Below, piece by piece: positions 6,485 to 14,103 of a stretch of DNA of 30,712 nucleotides. The position numbers were made by a program, and so were the translations under genes. The first letter of the stretch is position 1, and the number at the start of each line of letters is the position of its first letter. The notes beneath the pieces are model-generated. The model was not told where the DNA came from. It saw nothing but the letters and a program-made list of their open reading frames with translations, and searched no databases. This DNA comes from Clostridia bacterium (lineage in GTDB: Bacteria > Bacillota_A > Clostridia > Oscillospirales > CAG-272): NCBI GenBank assembly GCA_017462125.1, contig JAFTRQ010000016.1:1-30712 (forward strand). The letters are read 5' to 3'.

Positions 6485-7252
6485 TTATTTTATTCCCTTT
6501 TTCCTATATTCCGCAGGGGAGATATCGAACTGCTTTTTGAAATTTCGGTTAAACGTACGGAGCGAGGAATAGCCGCTGTCGAGGGCGCATTGGAGAATGG
6601 ATTTATCGGTATTATCGAGGAGGTAGCAGGCTTTATTCAGTCTGTAAATATTGAGGTATGCCACGTAGGAAATGCCCGCCGTCTTCTTGAAGCTGCGGGA
6701 GAGGTAGGCATAGTCGTAGCCGATCTGCGACGAAAGCTCCTCAAGGGTACACTCACCCGCGAAATTCTGCTCAACAAAGGCAAAAATCTTGGAAAGGAGA
6801 CCTTTTTGTCCCGTCTTTTTCGGAACATAGGCAGCATTATTGTCAAAGGCGGCGCAAAGCGAATACAAAACTCCCTTTTTTGAGATGGTTTTAGCGTCCT
6901 CTGAAGTCTTATCGAGGGTCTCTACAAGATATGTGTCGGGAACAAAGAAATTGCTTTCGGGCAGGCTTTTTTCGGTTTTGGAGGCATATGCTCGCACCAA
7001 ATCGGGCGAGAAGATACAGAGCAGATGTCGGCTTTTTTCCGACTCTAACGAGTGGAGCTGGTTGGGAAAGATCAAAAGCGCTTCCCCCTTATGCAAAAAA
7101 TTATCGTTTCCGTCCACGGTGACCTTCATTTCACCGTCAAGGACGACCACAAGCTCAAAGCAAAGGTGCATATGAGGCGGAAAGGAAAAATCCTCGCCGT
7201 ATTCCTTGACGAAATAATCGCTTGAACCGATGTGTTTGAATTCGTAGAACAT
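6485..7252 (-). CDS. AraC-family regulator, divergent from xylB-xylA
   Basis: The start chosen is ATG 7252, because GGGGG is 5 nt before it; a TTG at 7273 is worse. This gives 255 residues. The sensor domain has FPPHMHLCFELVVVLDG and an LIFPNQLHSL stretch, as in the paralogue at 4218. The DNA-binding part starts around residue 155 with LLSKIFAFVEQNFAGECTLE, then IGYDYAYLSRSFKKTAGISY and GYSSLRTFNRNFKKQFDISP. It ends with the same AEYRKKG tail as its paralogue. Divergent overlap with the xylB promoter makes it the likely xylose regulator of the xylBA operon (inference). No XylR-type ROK repressor is present in the window. Confidence 0.9.
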   Translation of the reverse strand: MFYEFKHIGSSDYFVKEYGEDFSFPPHMHLCFELVVVLDGEMKVTVDGNDNFLHKGEALLIFPNQLHSLESEKSRHLLCIFSPDLVRAYASKTEKSLPESNFFVPDTYLVETLDKTSEDAKTISKKGVLYSLCAAFDNNAAYVPKKTGQKGLLSKIFAFVEQNFAGECTLEELSSQIGYDYAYLSRSFKKTAGISYVAYLNIYRLNKACYLLDNTDKSILQCALDSGYSSLRTFNRNFKKQFDISPAEYRKKGIK

Positions 7253-7275
7253 AAGAACCCCCAAAATGAACAAAA

Positions 7276-7323
7276 AGACAAATTCTGTCTATTAATTATA
7301 CGCTTATTTGCGAGAATTGTCAA
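7276..7323 (-). promoter_or_regulatory. Promoter of the second AraC gene with inverted repeat at the start site
   Basis: Minus-strand TTGACA (7323-7318), 17-bp spacer, TATAAT (7300-7295), then a perfect AGACA-N5-TGTCT inverted repeat at 7276-7290 on the predicted transcription start. Confidence 0.85.
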
Positions 7324-7340
7324 GATGTGTGCGGTATAAT
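7312..7340 (+). promoter_or_regulatory. Candidate promoter of xylB-xylA
   Basis: A consensus TATAAT at 7335-7340 has no good -35 at the right distance (GAGAAT at 7312-7317). The region overlaps the -35 of the divergent AraC promoter. This fits activation by the AraC protein. Confidence 0.6.
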
Positions 7341-7405
7341 AAAAGTAAAAGATGACGCTTTTATTAATTTATATAATCAGAATTTATATTGCGTTGGAGG
7401 ATTTT

Positions 7406-8878
7406 ATGAAATATTTTATCGGCGCAGATTTGGGAACCTCTTCGTTGAAGCTGTTGCTTGTTGACGAAAAGGGCAACATTTTAAACAAGGCTTCAAAGGA
7501 ATACGAGGTCAGCTACCCTGCTCCCGGGTGGAGCGAACAGAATCCCGAGGATTGGTGGAACGCCTTTCTTTCGGGTATGGACGAGCTGCTTGACGGCTTC
7601 GACCGTTCTCGGGTCTCAGGCATAGGTGTGGGAGGTCAGATGCACGGCTTGGTCGCGCTTGACAAGGATGACAATATCATTCGCCCTTGCATCCTTTGGA
7701 ACGACGGAAGAACGGCGAAGGAAACCGCTTGGCTCAACGAGGCTGTGGGAGAAGAATTTCTTGCCGAAAATACGGCAAATATTGCTTTCGCCGGCTTCAC
7801 CGCGCCAAAGATCCTTTGGATGAGAGAGCATGAGCCCGAGAATTTTGCAAAAATCAGCAAAATTATGCTCCCGAAGGATTATCTGAACTATCTTCTCACG
7901 GGCAAGCACTGTTGCGATTATTCCGACGCTTCGGGTATGCTTCTGCTTGACGTTGGCGAGAAAAAGTGGTCGAAAAGGATGCTCGAGCTTTGCGGGATCA
8001 CGGAAGAACAGATGCCCGCACTTTACGAAAGCTTTGATATCGTCGGCAACCTGCTTCCCGAGGTTGCGAAAGCGCTTGGTCTCGGTGCAATTCCCGTGGT
8101 TGCCGGAGCGGGCGACAATGCCGCGGCGGCTGTGGGCACGGGCACGCTTTTTGCAGGTAAGTGTAACATTTCCCTTGGCACATCGGGAACCGTCTTTATT
8201 CCCTACGACAGCTTTGTTCAAACCGAGAATAACAGCATACACAACTTCTGCCACGCAAACGGCAAATTCCATCTGATGGGGTGCATTTTGTCGGCGGCAA
8301 GCTGCAACAAGTGGTTTTACGAGGACATTCTCGGAACCGATGATTATGCAGGCGAGCAATCTGCGATTTCGGACGGCGATCTTGGCGCAAATCACGTCTA
8401 TTTTCTGCCCTATCTTATGGGCGAGCGCAGCCCGATCAACGATACCAATGCCCGCGGCACCTTTATCGGAATGAGAGCCGACACCGAGCGAAAGAATCTG
8501 ACGCAAGCGATACTCGAGGGTGTAGCCTTTGCCATCAAGGAGAACATTGAGATTGCCAAAGGCATGGGCGTGAAGATCGAGAGAAGCACGGTCTGCGGCG
8601 GCGGCGCAAGGTCTCACCTTTGGCTGAAGATCCTCGCAAACGTGCTGAATATGCCTCTTGAGATTCCCAAGACCGAGGAGGGTCCCGCCTTTGGAGGTGC
8701 GATGCTCTGCATGGTGGCGACGGGCGAATACGAAAGCGTTGAGGCATGCGCAGATTCCCTTCTTTCGGTGAAGGATACGGTCTATCCCGATGCGGACGTT
8801 GCGGCGAGGTACGCGGAGCAATATGAGAAATTTGAGAAAATATATCCCGCGCTGAAGGGTGTTTTTGAGGAAATATAA
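7406..8878 (+). CDS. xylB: Xylulokinase
   Basis: 490 residues from ATG 7406, which has GGAGG 5 nt upstream; an in-frame ATG at 7352 lacks a binding site. FGGY-family sugar kinase. The phosphate-binding DLGTSS is at residues 8-13, the xylulokinase-type GQMHG at 77-81, and WNDGR at 98-102. The catalytic Asp is in GAGDN (Asp237), with the ATP-binding LGTSGTV at 258-264. It phosphorylates D-xylulose to xylulose 5-phosphate in the cytoplasm. It is the first gene of an operon with xylose isomerase 138 nt downstream and divergent from an AraC regulator. Confidence 0.95.
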   Translation: MKYFIGADLGTSSLKLLLVDEKGNILNKASKEYEVSYPAPGWSEQNPEDWWNAFLSGMDELLDGFDRSRVSGIGVGGQMHGLVALDKDDNIIRPCILWNDGRTAKETAWLNEAVGEEFLAENTANIAFAGFTAPKILWMREHEPENFAKISKIMLPKDYLNYLLTGKHCCDYSDASGMLLLDVGEKKWSKRMLELCGITEEQMPALYESFDIVGNLLPEVAKALGLGAIPVVAGAGDNAAAAVGTGTLFAGKCNISLGTSGTVFIPYDSFVQTENNSIHNFCHANGKFHLMGCILSAASCNKWFYEDILGTDDYAGEQSAISDGDLGANHVYFLPYLMGERSPINDTNARGTFIGMRADTERKNLTQAILEGVAFAIKENIEIAKGMGVKIERSTVCGGGARSHLWLKILANVLNMPLEIPKTEEGPAFGGAMLCMVATGEYESVEACADSLLSVKDTVYPDADVAARYAEQYEKFEKIYPALKGVFEEI

Positions 8879-8929
8879 ATCCATTAAGTTCAAACAAATC
8901 CGTAAAGAATAAACAAATTCTACACAGGC

Positions 8930-8967
8930 GGGACGTCGAGGCAGGCGAAGCCGTAGAGAGACGTCTC
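8930..8967 (+). promoter_or_regulatory. Nested hairpin in the xylB-xylA intergenic region
   Basis: GGGACGTC (8930-8937) pairs with GACGTCTC (8960-8967), with one G-U pair. Inside is a small GGC-GAA-GCC hairpin (8944-8952). No T run follows, so it is not a standard terminator. It could be an RNA processing or stabilising site that sets the xylB to xylA ratio. Confidence 0.5.
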
Positions 8968-9016
8968 GTATCACATAATATATATCAAAATACATAATAA
9001 TATAGGAGACATAAAA

Positions 9017-10336
9017 ATGAAAGAATTTTTCCCCGAAATCAGCAAAATTAAATACGAAGGCAAGAACAGCAAAAATATGCTTTCCTTTAAGTATTACGAC
9101 CCCGACAGAGTGATCCTTGGCAAGACGATGAAGGAGCATCTTCCCTTCGCTATGGCTTGGTGGCACAATCTGTGCGCGGCGGGAACCGATATGTTCGGTC
9201 GCGACACCGCGGACAAGAGCTTTGGTGAAGAAAAGGGCACGATGGCACACGCACACGCCAAGGTTGACGCAGGCTTTGAGTTTATGCAGAAGCTTGGCAT
9301 CGAGTATTTCTGCTTCCACGACGTTGACATCGTTCCCGAGGCTGACGACATCAAGGAAACCAACCGCCGTCTTGACGAGATCACCGATCACATTCTTGAA
9401 AAAATGAAGGAGACCGGCATCAAGTGTCTCTGGGGTACGGCGAATATGTTCAGCAATCCCCGATTCATGAACGGCGCGGGCAGCACTAACTCGGCAGACG
9501 TTTACTGCTTTGCGGCGGCGCAAATCAAAAAGGCTCTTGAACTGACCGTGAAGCTTGGCGGTAAGGGCTACGTATTCTGGGGCGGTCGCGAGGGATATGA
9601 AACCTTGCTGAACACCGACGTAAAGTTTGAGCAGGAAAACATTGCTCGCCTTATGCACATGGCTGTTGATTACGGTCGCTCCATCGGCTTTAAGGGTGAC
9701 TTTTACATCGAGCCCAAGCCCAAGGAGCCTATGAAGCATCAGTACGATTTTGACGCGGCGACCGCAATCGGATTCCTTCGTCAGTACGGTCTTGACAAGG
9801 ATTTCAAGATGAACATTGAGGCAAACCACGCAACGCTTGCGGGTCACACCTTCCAGCATGATCTCCGCATTTCGGCGATCAACGGAATGTTGGGCTCCAT
9901 CGACGCAAACCAGGGCGACTATCTTCTCGGTTGGGACACTGACGAGTTCCCCTACAACGTTTACGAGACCACGATGTGCATGTACGAGGTCATCAAGGCG
10001 GGCGGATTGACCGGCGGCTTCAACTTTGACGCGAAGAACCGCCGTCCCAGCTACACCGCGGAGGATATGTTCCACGCCTTCATTCTCGGAATGGATGCAT
10101 ACGCTTTGGGTCTTATCAATGCGGCAGAGATCATCGAGGACGGCAGACTTGACGGATTCATAAGCGACCGTTACGCAACCTTCCGCTCTACCGAAATCGG
10201 AAAATCGATCCTTGACGGCACCGCAACGTTGGAAAGCCTGGCCGCACACGCCGAGAACATGGGCGCGCCCGCCCTTCCCGGCTCCGGCAGACAGGAATAC
10301 CTTGAGAGCGTTGTGAACAATATACTGTTTTCATAA
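9017..10336 (+). CDS. xylA: Xylose isomerase (class II)
   Basis: 439 residues, the length of class II xylose isomerases. GGAG lies 9-10 nt before ATG 9017. The catalytic His101 and Asp104 are in [12 protein letters not shown]. The substrate pocket shows [14 protein letters not shown] near residues 48-61 and WGGREGYE. Metal ligands are in the YIEPKPKEP segment and around [16 protein letters not shown]. The enzyme interconverts D-xylose and D-xylulose with divalent metal in the cytoplasm. It is second in the operon after xylulokinase and ends 6 nt before a 3'-end hairpin repeat. Confidence 0.97.
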   Translation: MKEFFPEISKIKYEGKNSKNMLSFKYYDPDRVILGKTMKEHLPFAMAWWHNLCAAGTDMFGRDTADKSFGEEKGTMAHAHAKVDAGFEFMQKLGIEYFCFHDVDIVPEADDIKETNRRLDEITDHILEKMKETGIKCLWGTANMFSNPRFMNGAGSTNSADVYCFAAAQIKKALELTVKLGGKGYVFWGGREGYETLLNTDVKFEQENIARLMHMAVDYGRSIGFKGDFYIEPKPKEPMKHQYDFDAATAIGFLRQYGLDKDFKMNIEANHATLAGHTFQHDLRISAINGMLGSIDANQGDYLLGWDTDEFPYNVYETTMCMYEVIKAGGLTGGFNFDAKNRRPSYTAEDMFHAFILGMDAYALGLINAAEIIEDGRLDGFISDRYATFRSTEIGKSILDGTATLESLAAHAENMGAPALPGSGRQEYLESVVNNILFS

Positions 10337-10342
10337 AAGAAT

Positions 10343-10402
10343 GCGGGGAAAACCCTTTTTAAAAAAGGTGTTTTCCCCGCACCCCTTTCCGAAAAACTTT
10401 TT
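10343..10402 (+). repeat. 3'-end hairpin repeat, copy C
   Basis: Arms 10343-10353 and 10370-10380 (GCGGGGAAAAC with GTTTTCCCCGC) pair around a CC-T5-A6-GG core. The tail is ACCCCTTTCCGAAAAACTTT. It begins 6 nt after the xylA stop. Confidence 0.8.
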
Positions 10403-10448
10403 CAAAAAGGGACGTTTTAAATCGGTGCGGTTTTTTATGAAAATGCAT

Positions 10449-10967
10449 TTAAATAATGAAGCCTATCAAAAATTGCGCCGCACTTAAGATTGTTACGTAT
10501 ATCACCACTTGAACACACCAGAACAGGGCTTTTCTTTTGACGTGCTCTTCGATCACCTTCAGATGGATAAATCCATGGACATTGATGGGAAACCCCGTAA
10601 TCATCCACGCGTAAAACGACGTGATGGGTATCAGTGAAATGATCAACCAATTCCAATAGATGGGAAGGCTTATGACCAATGACAAGCGAAAACCCTTTTT
10701 CTCGTCAAGCCTATAAAAGGTTTCAAGCTGCAAGAGCTCATTTTGCGCCTTTTGGCTGAGTCCCATAAAAAAGGAATACGTAACCAACAAGAATGCAAGG
10801 AACAGCGTCACGTACGCACCGACAATCTTATAATATATCACGCCGGCCGGAAGAAACGAGAGCGCTGTCAAGGCATAATAAGGCCATTTTTCACCAATAT
10901 GCCGCAAAATATCCTTGATCGCTCTCGTTTTCCGTATTTTTCGCGTTCTCTTACTCCTCGCAATCAT
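10449..10967 (-). CDS. Multi-pass membrane protein downstream of the sigma factor
   Basis: ATG 10967 overlaps the end of the sigma factor gene by 17 nt and gives 172 residues. A basic N-terminus (ARSKRTRKIRKTR) is followed by about four to five hydrophobic segments, around residues 28-72 (two), 105-130 and 148-172. No family is recognised. The overlap with an ECF-type sigma gene makes a functional link likely. It has no clear anti-sigma zinc finger or N-terminal sigma-binding domain, so it is not an obvious anti-sigma factor. A regulated transport or sensing partner is possible (inference). Confidence 0.6.
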   Translation of the reverse strand: MIARSKRTRKIRKTRAIKDILRHIGEKWPYYALTALSFLPAGVIYYKIVGAYVTLFLAFLLVTYSFFMGLSQKAQNELLQLETFYRLDEKKGFRLSLVISLPIYWNWLIISLIPITSFYAWMITGFPINVHGFIHLKVIEEHVKRKALFWCVQVVIYVTILSAAQFLIGFII

Positions 10968-12585
10968 ATACCAACAAGGCGGGAGGACAGCAGTAGTCAA
11001 CGTCCTTCAGGTGCAAGCCCTTATCGTATGCCTCGCGAACAATGCCCATAACAAAATAATTGGTTGCGTTTCCGTAGCGGAATAACTCGGGAACAGAGGA
11101 CAGATGCTTGGGAACAGGAGTTTTCATAGAAGAAATAAAGCTCATAAACTCTTCTCCGATAATTTCGCTTATTTCTTCGGTTGCGCGTTTGATCGCCAAA
11201 TGCATCTCGTTGTATTCTGCCCTGTTCATAACAGGAATCTTCAAGCAGGGCTTATCCTCTCCGTGCTCTATCAAGCCAAATTTTTCAAGCGTTGGCATAT
11301 AAGCGATAAACTCATTGGGGATGTCCGAATCTTCAAGAGGCATGCCATCGTATATACACCACAGCAATTGCGTAACGTATTTAAAATACAGATCATATGC
11401 TCCCGCAAAGCGATGGGGAGAATCAAAAAGAAAGGTATCAAACTCATAAAAACGGACCCTTTTTGCCCGACCAACGTTCAACGCTTCCGACGTACGGTGA
11501 CCGCCGTTTATGATATATTGGAAGGATTCGTGATACTCCTTCAAATTATACCCCGCTTCAATCGCGGTTGCATGGGCAAACCAACGTCCTCCGTCCTTTC
11601 GCATCGGATATTTGGGAATTTCGACCTTGCCGTTACCAAAATACTCAAAATCCTGAAGAGCCTTTAAAACGGCATATCTGTCAAGCTTGATCCGCTCATC
11701 ATCCCCCATACTTTTCACAAAGGGCATTTCGGAAATTTTTGCCGACATTCTTTCAATAATACTCCAGATATCATTAAAATGCTTGCGGGCAAATTCAAGC
11801 TGAGGCTTCAGCGCTTCAAGCTTATCCTGCGGTTTTGTAATCAAAAAATCAGTATATATCTTTCCGCTGTCTGTCTGCACCATCAGCTCGCCGTCCACAA
11901 GCCTTTTGACGATGGGCTCAATATATGCGGCGGGGATCCCGATTCTTTTGGAAAGCTCACTGATCGTAAGTGGCTTTTCATATGCAAGAATCAAAAGGTT
12001 TTGAGCGATCAGATCCCCTTCCACCAGCGATACAGGCTCATGATTCAACCCGCTTGTGCCGCCCCAAGTAAGCCGCAATTCGCCCGGCAAATAATTTTCT
12101 ATTACATCCATATCTTCAAGTCCCTTCTTCATCTGATTGCGCCCTGCATACAAGCGGCTTTTCACCGTGCCCTCGGGGATATCAAGCCCCTCGGCAATAT
12201 CCGCGATATTTTGCTTGCCAAAGTAATAGCGGATCAAAACCTCACGCGTAATAAATCCTAAGTGATTCAGCTCCTTGCGCACCTTCGCCGCTTCCTCGCT
12301 TGTGAAATACTCTTCATCTTCATCTGTTAAAATATCAACAAAATCGTTACAGCTTACCGTTATGGGAGTGCGGTACTTTTTTCGCAAACTGTCGTTATAC
12401 TTATGGTAGAGCGTATTGGCAAGCCAGGTTTTAGGGTATTCTATTATTCCGCCTTGGTGCAAATATGCATAAGCCGCAAGCATAGTTTCCCCAACAAGGT
12501 CTTCCGCGTCGATCTGCGAATTGCATTTTGCCGTGGCAAGTCGCATCAGATAATCATAATATTGAATGATTTCATCGTTAATCAT
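10951..12585 (-). CDS. ECF-type RNA polymerase sigma factor with long C-terminal extension
   Basis: The start is ATG 12585, with AGG at normal spacing, giving 544 residues. ECF sigma factors are usually about 170-200. Residues about 1-65 are region 2 (DAEDLVGETMLAAYAYL, then YPKTWLANTLYHKYND). Residues about 95-150 are region 4 (NIADIAEGLDIPEGTVKSRLYAGRNQMKKGL). A second DNA-binding-like winged helix follows near residues 190-250 (LTISELSKRIGIPAAYIEPIVKRLVDGELM). About 290 further residues have no family I recognise; they are aromatic and helical and include YIINGGHRTSEALNVGRAKRVRF and two cysteines in DYCCPP. The extension could sense a signal in place of an anti-sigma factor. The gene is followed, with overlap, by a membrane protein. 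Confidence 0.8.
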   Translation of the reverse strand: MINDEIIQYYDYLMRLATAKCNSQIDAEDLVGETMLAAYAYLHQGGIIEYPKTWLANTLYHKYNDSLRKKYRTPITVSCNDFVDILTDEDEEYFTSEEAAKVRKELNHLGFITREVLIRYYFGKQNIADIAEGLDIPEGTVKSRLYAGRNQMKKGLEDMDVIENYLPGELRLTWGGTSGLNHEPVSLVEGDLIAQNLLILAYEKPLTISELSKRIGIPAAYIEPIVKRLVDGELMVQTDSGKIYTDFLITKPQDKLEALKPQLEFARKHFNDIWSIIERMSAKISEMPFVKSMGDDERIKLDRYAVLKALQDFEYFGNGKVEIPKYPMRKDGGRWFAHATAIEAGYNLKEYHESFQYIINGGHRTSEALNVGRAKRVRFYEFDTFLFDSPHRFAGAYDLYFKYVTQLLWCIYDGMPLEDSDIPNEFIAYMPTLEKFGLIEHGEDKPCLKIPVMNRAEYNEMHLAIKRATEEISEIIGEEFMSFISSMKTPVPKHLSSVPELFRYGNATNYFVMGIVREAYDKGLHLKDVDYCCPPALLVYDCEE

Positions 12586-12610
12586 ATTTTTCCTGCTTTC
12601 CGGAATGCTT

Positions 12611-12660
12611 TTCGAACGTTCACCCATATAGTCGTAAAAATAAATTTCGGTTCGAACTTG
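12611..12660 (-). promoter_or_regulatory. Repeated TTCGAAC sites in the sigma factor leader
   Basis: TTCGAAC, which contains the palindrome TTCGAA, occurs at 12611-12617 and 12651-12657, 40 bp apart, between a TATAAT (minus, 12696-12691) and the sigma gene start. It may be an operator or an alternative autoregulated promoter. Confidence 0.35.
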
Positions 12661-12708
12661 AATTTGAATTTTATTACAATTTCATTAGATATTATATCCA
12701 TAAAGAAT

Positions 12709-12745
12709 GCGGAGAAAACCCTTTATGAAAAGGTGTTTTCCCCGC
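12709..12745 (-). repeat. 3'-end hairpin repeat, copy D (degenerate)
   Basis: Arms 12709-12719 and 12735-12745 pair over 11 bp. The one plus-strand A-C mismatch (12713 with 12741) becomes G-U on the minus strand, which suggests the minus strand is the transcribed one. It lies 45 nt past the stop of the membrane protein gene at 12790. The usual tail is missing. Confidence 0.65.
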
Positions 12746-12789
12746 AACAACAATTCAGACCAACGAACGGGAGCCAAAGCCGTAAAAGC

Positions 12790-13416
12790 TTAAGGCCTTG
12801 TTTCACTCGGCAAGTATTCTTTCAATGATGCAAGATCGGAAATATAGATATTTGTGCAGCAAATCCGGTCTCCTCTGCCGAGGAGATTTTTTGTTTTGGA
12901 ATCGGTAATATGGTCGGGGAGCTTATCGAAAACGACGATATTACAGTCGGCTTCGCTCCACATGAGCCTTTGTTTACCTACCATTTTGGTTTCAACAAGG
13001 TTGGATACCGTCGCTCCTTGAATTTTTGTACTGTTGAACACCACTCGGGTTGATCGGTAAAACTCCAGATCTTGGGCACTTTCAAAATGATAGCGCTGAT
13101 ATTTTCTTTTCCGCATCAAAAGCAGAGCATTGACCGTTCTGCCCTCGGTTTTGAAGGTCACGGAAAATCTTCCGTGAAATCTCGCTGCAAAGGGGTTAAA
13201 CACGGTCTTGACGATTTCACAGCGGTTATTTTTCAAGGCTTTTTTAACTTTTCGCATAAAGACAATTCGTCTTATAAGCTGACACAGCAGAAAAAGCGCT
13301 GCGAGTGCAAGAATTGCAATCAAGACAGGCAGATTGCGGATTTCGGTTGATCCGGTTTTCGGAACAAACATAAAAAACGCAATAAATGCCGATATTATCC
13401 ATACCACATATTTCAT
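12790..13416 (-). CDS. Unknown protein with two N-terminal membrane helices
   Basis: ATG 13416 gives 208 residues and leaves 43 nt after the esterase stop; longer starts would run into the esterase gene. Two transmembrane segments, around residues 3-18 (VVWIISAFIAFFMF) and 29-50 (LPVLIAILALAALFLLCQLI), are followed by a basic stretch (RRIVFMRKVKKALKNNR). A cytoplasmic domain of about 140 residues rich in beta strands comes next. No family recognised. It is the last gene of the run that includes MATE and esterase genes. Confidence 0.65.
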   Translation of the reverse strand: MKYVVWIISAFIAFFMFVPKTGSTEIRNLPVLIAILALAALFLLCQLIRRIVFMRKVKKALKNNRCEIVKTVFNPFAARFHGRFSVTFKTEGRTVNALLLMRKRKYQRYHFESAQDLEFYRSTRVVFNSTKIQGATVSNLVETKMVGKQRLMWSEADCNIVVFDKLPDHITDSKTKNLLGRGDRICCTNIYISDLASLKEYLPSETRP

Positions 13417-13459
13417 ATCAATGCTCGAATCTTGCCTTTCGTAATATACAAATGAAAAA

Positions 13460-14089
13460 TCAGCCGTCCTTTTTGTTGGAAAGAAGCCAATTGAAGACCT
13501 CGGGATTATTAAAGGTAGGCTCCCAGGCATTATGGTCGGTATTTTCATATACGGTAAGCCTTGCGTTTCCGCCAAAGGCATTCGTTTTATCCACCATAAT
13601 TTGAGATTCTCTTAAAAGCACCACGTGATCGATCTCGCCATGGAAAGCCCAAACAGGAACGGTTTTCAATCTGCCTGCATTCCAATACATACCGCCGCCG
13701 CAAATCGGAGCGATTGCCGCAAACAGCTCGGGATGCGCCATAGCAAGCTGCCATGTGGTATATCCGCCCATGCTGGCACCTATCAAATAAACTCTGCTCG
13801 CATCACAAAAGTCCGACGCGATCATCGCCTTGACAAAGCTCTGCAGCTGCTCGAAAATATCAAACCAGCTGTCGGCATAGCATTGGGGAGCGATACAGAC
13901 AAAAGGAAAATCGGTATGCTTTTCCGTCACCCTGAAGAATGAGTGATTTCGAATCACGTCAATATTATCTCCTCTTCCGCCTGCTCCATGGATATAGAAC
14001 AGCACGGGGTATTTTTTGCCGCTCTCAAAGCTATCGGGGTATCTGATCACGTATTTGATTTTTTCATAATTTGAAACCGTGTATTCCAT
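13460..14089 (-). CDS. Alpha/beta hydrolase, carboxylesterase or peptidase-like
   Basis: 209 residues from ATG 14089, which has AAGGAG 7 nt before it. The fold is a short, single-domain alpha/beta hydrolase of the PHB-depolymerase/feruloyl-esterase-like kind. The oxyanion-hole stretch FYIHGAGGRGDN comes first, the nucleophile Ser is in IGASMGGYTT, the Asp in FHGEIDHVV and the His in NTDHNAW. No signal peptide is visible, so it should be cytoplasmic. Such enzymes hydrolyse acetyl or feruloyl esters on plant sugars, or small esters. It follows the MATE gene by 14 nt. Confidence 0.85.
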   Translation of the reverse strand: MEYTVSNYEKIKYVIRYPDSFESGKKYPVLFYIHGAGGRGDNIDVIRNHSFFRVTEKHTDFPFVCIAPQCYADSWFDIFEQLQSFVKAMIASDFCDASRVYLIGASMGGYTTWQLAMAHPELFAAIAPICGGGMYWNAGRLKTVPVWAFHGEIDHVVLLRESQIMVDKTNAFGGNARLTVYENTDHNAWEPTFNNPEVFNWLLSNKKDG

Positions 14090-14103
14090 GACTTTCTCCT
14101 TAA

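Noticed and set aside
7616..10249. An 877-codon open frame on the minus strand
   Set aside because: It lies exactly opposite xylB and xylA, whose family motifs are unmistakable. The translation is low in recognisable motifs and arises from codon bias of the real genes; no ribosome binding site precedes it.
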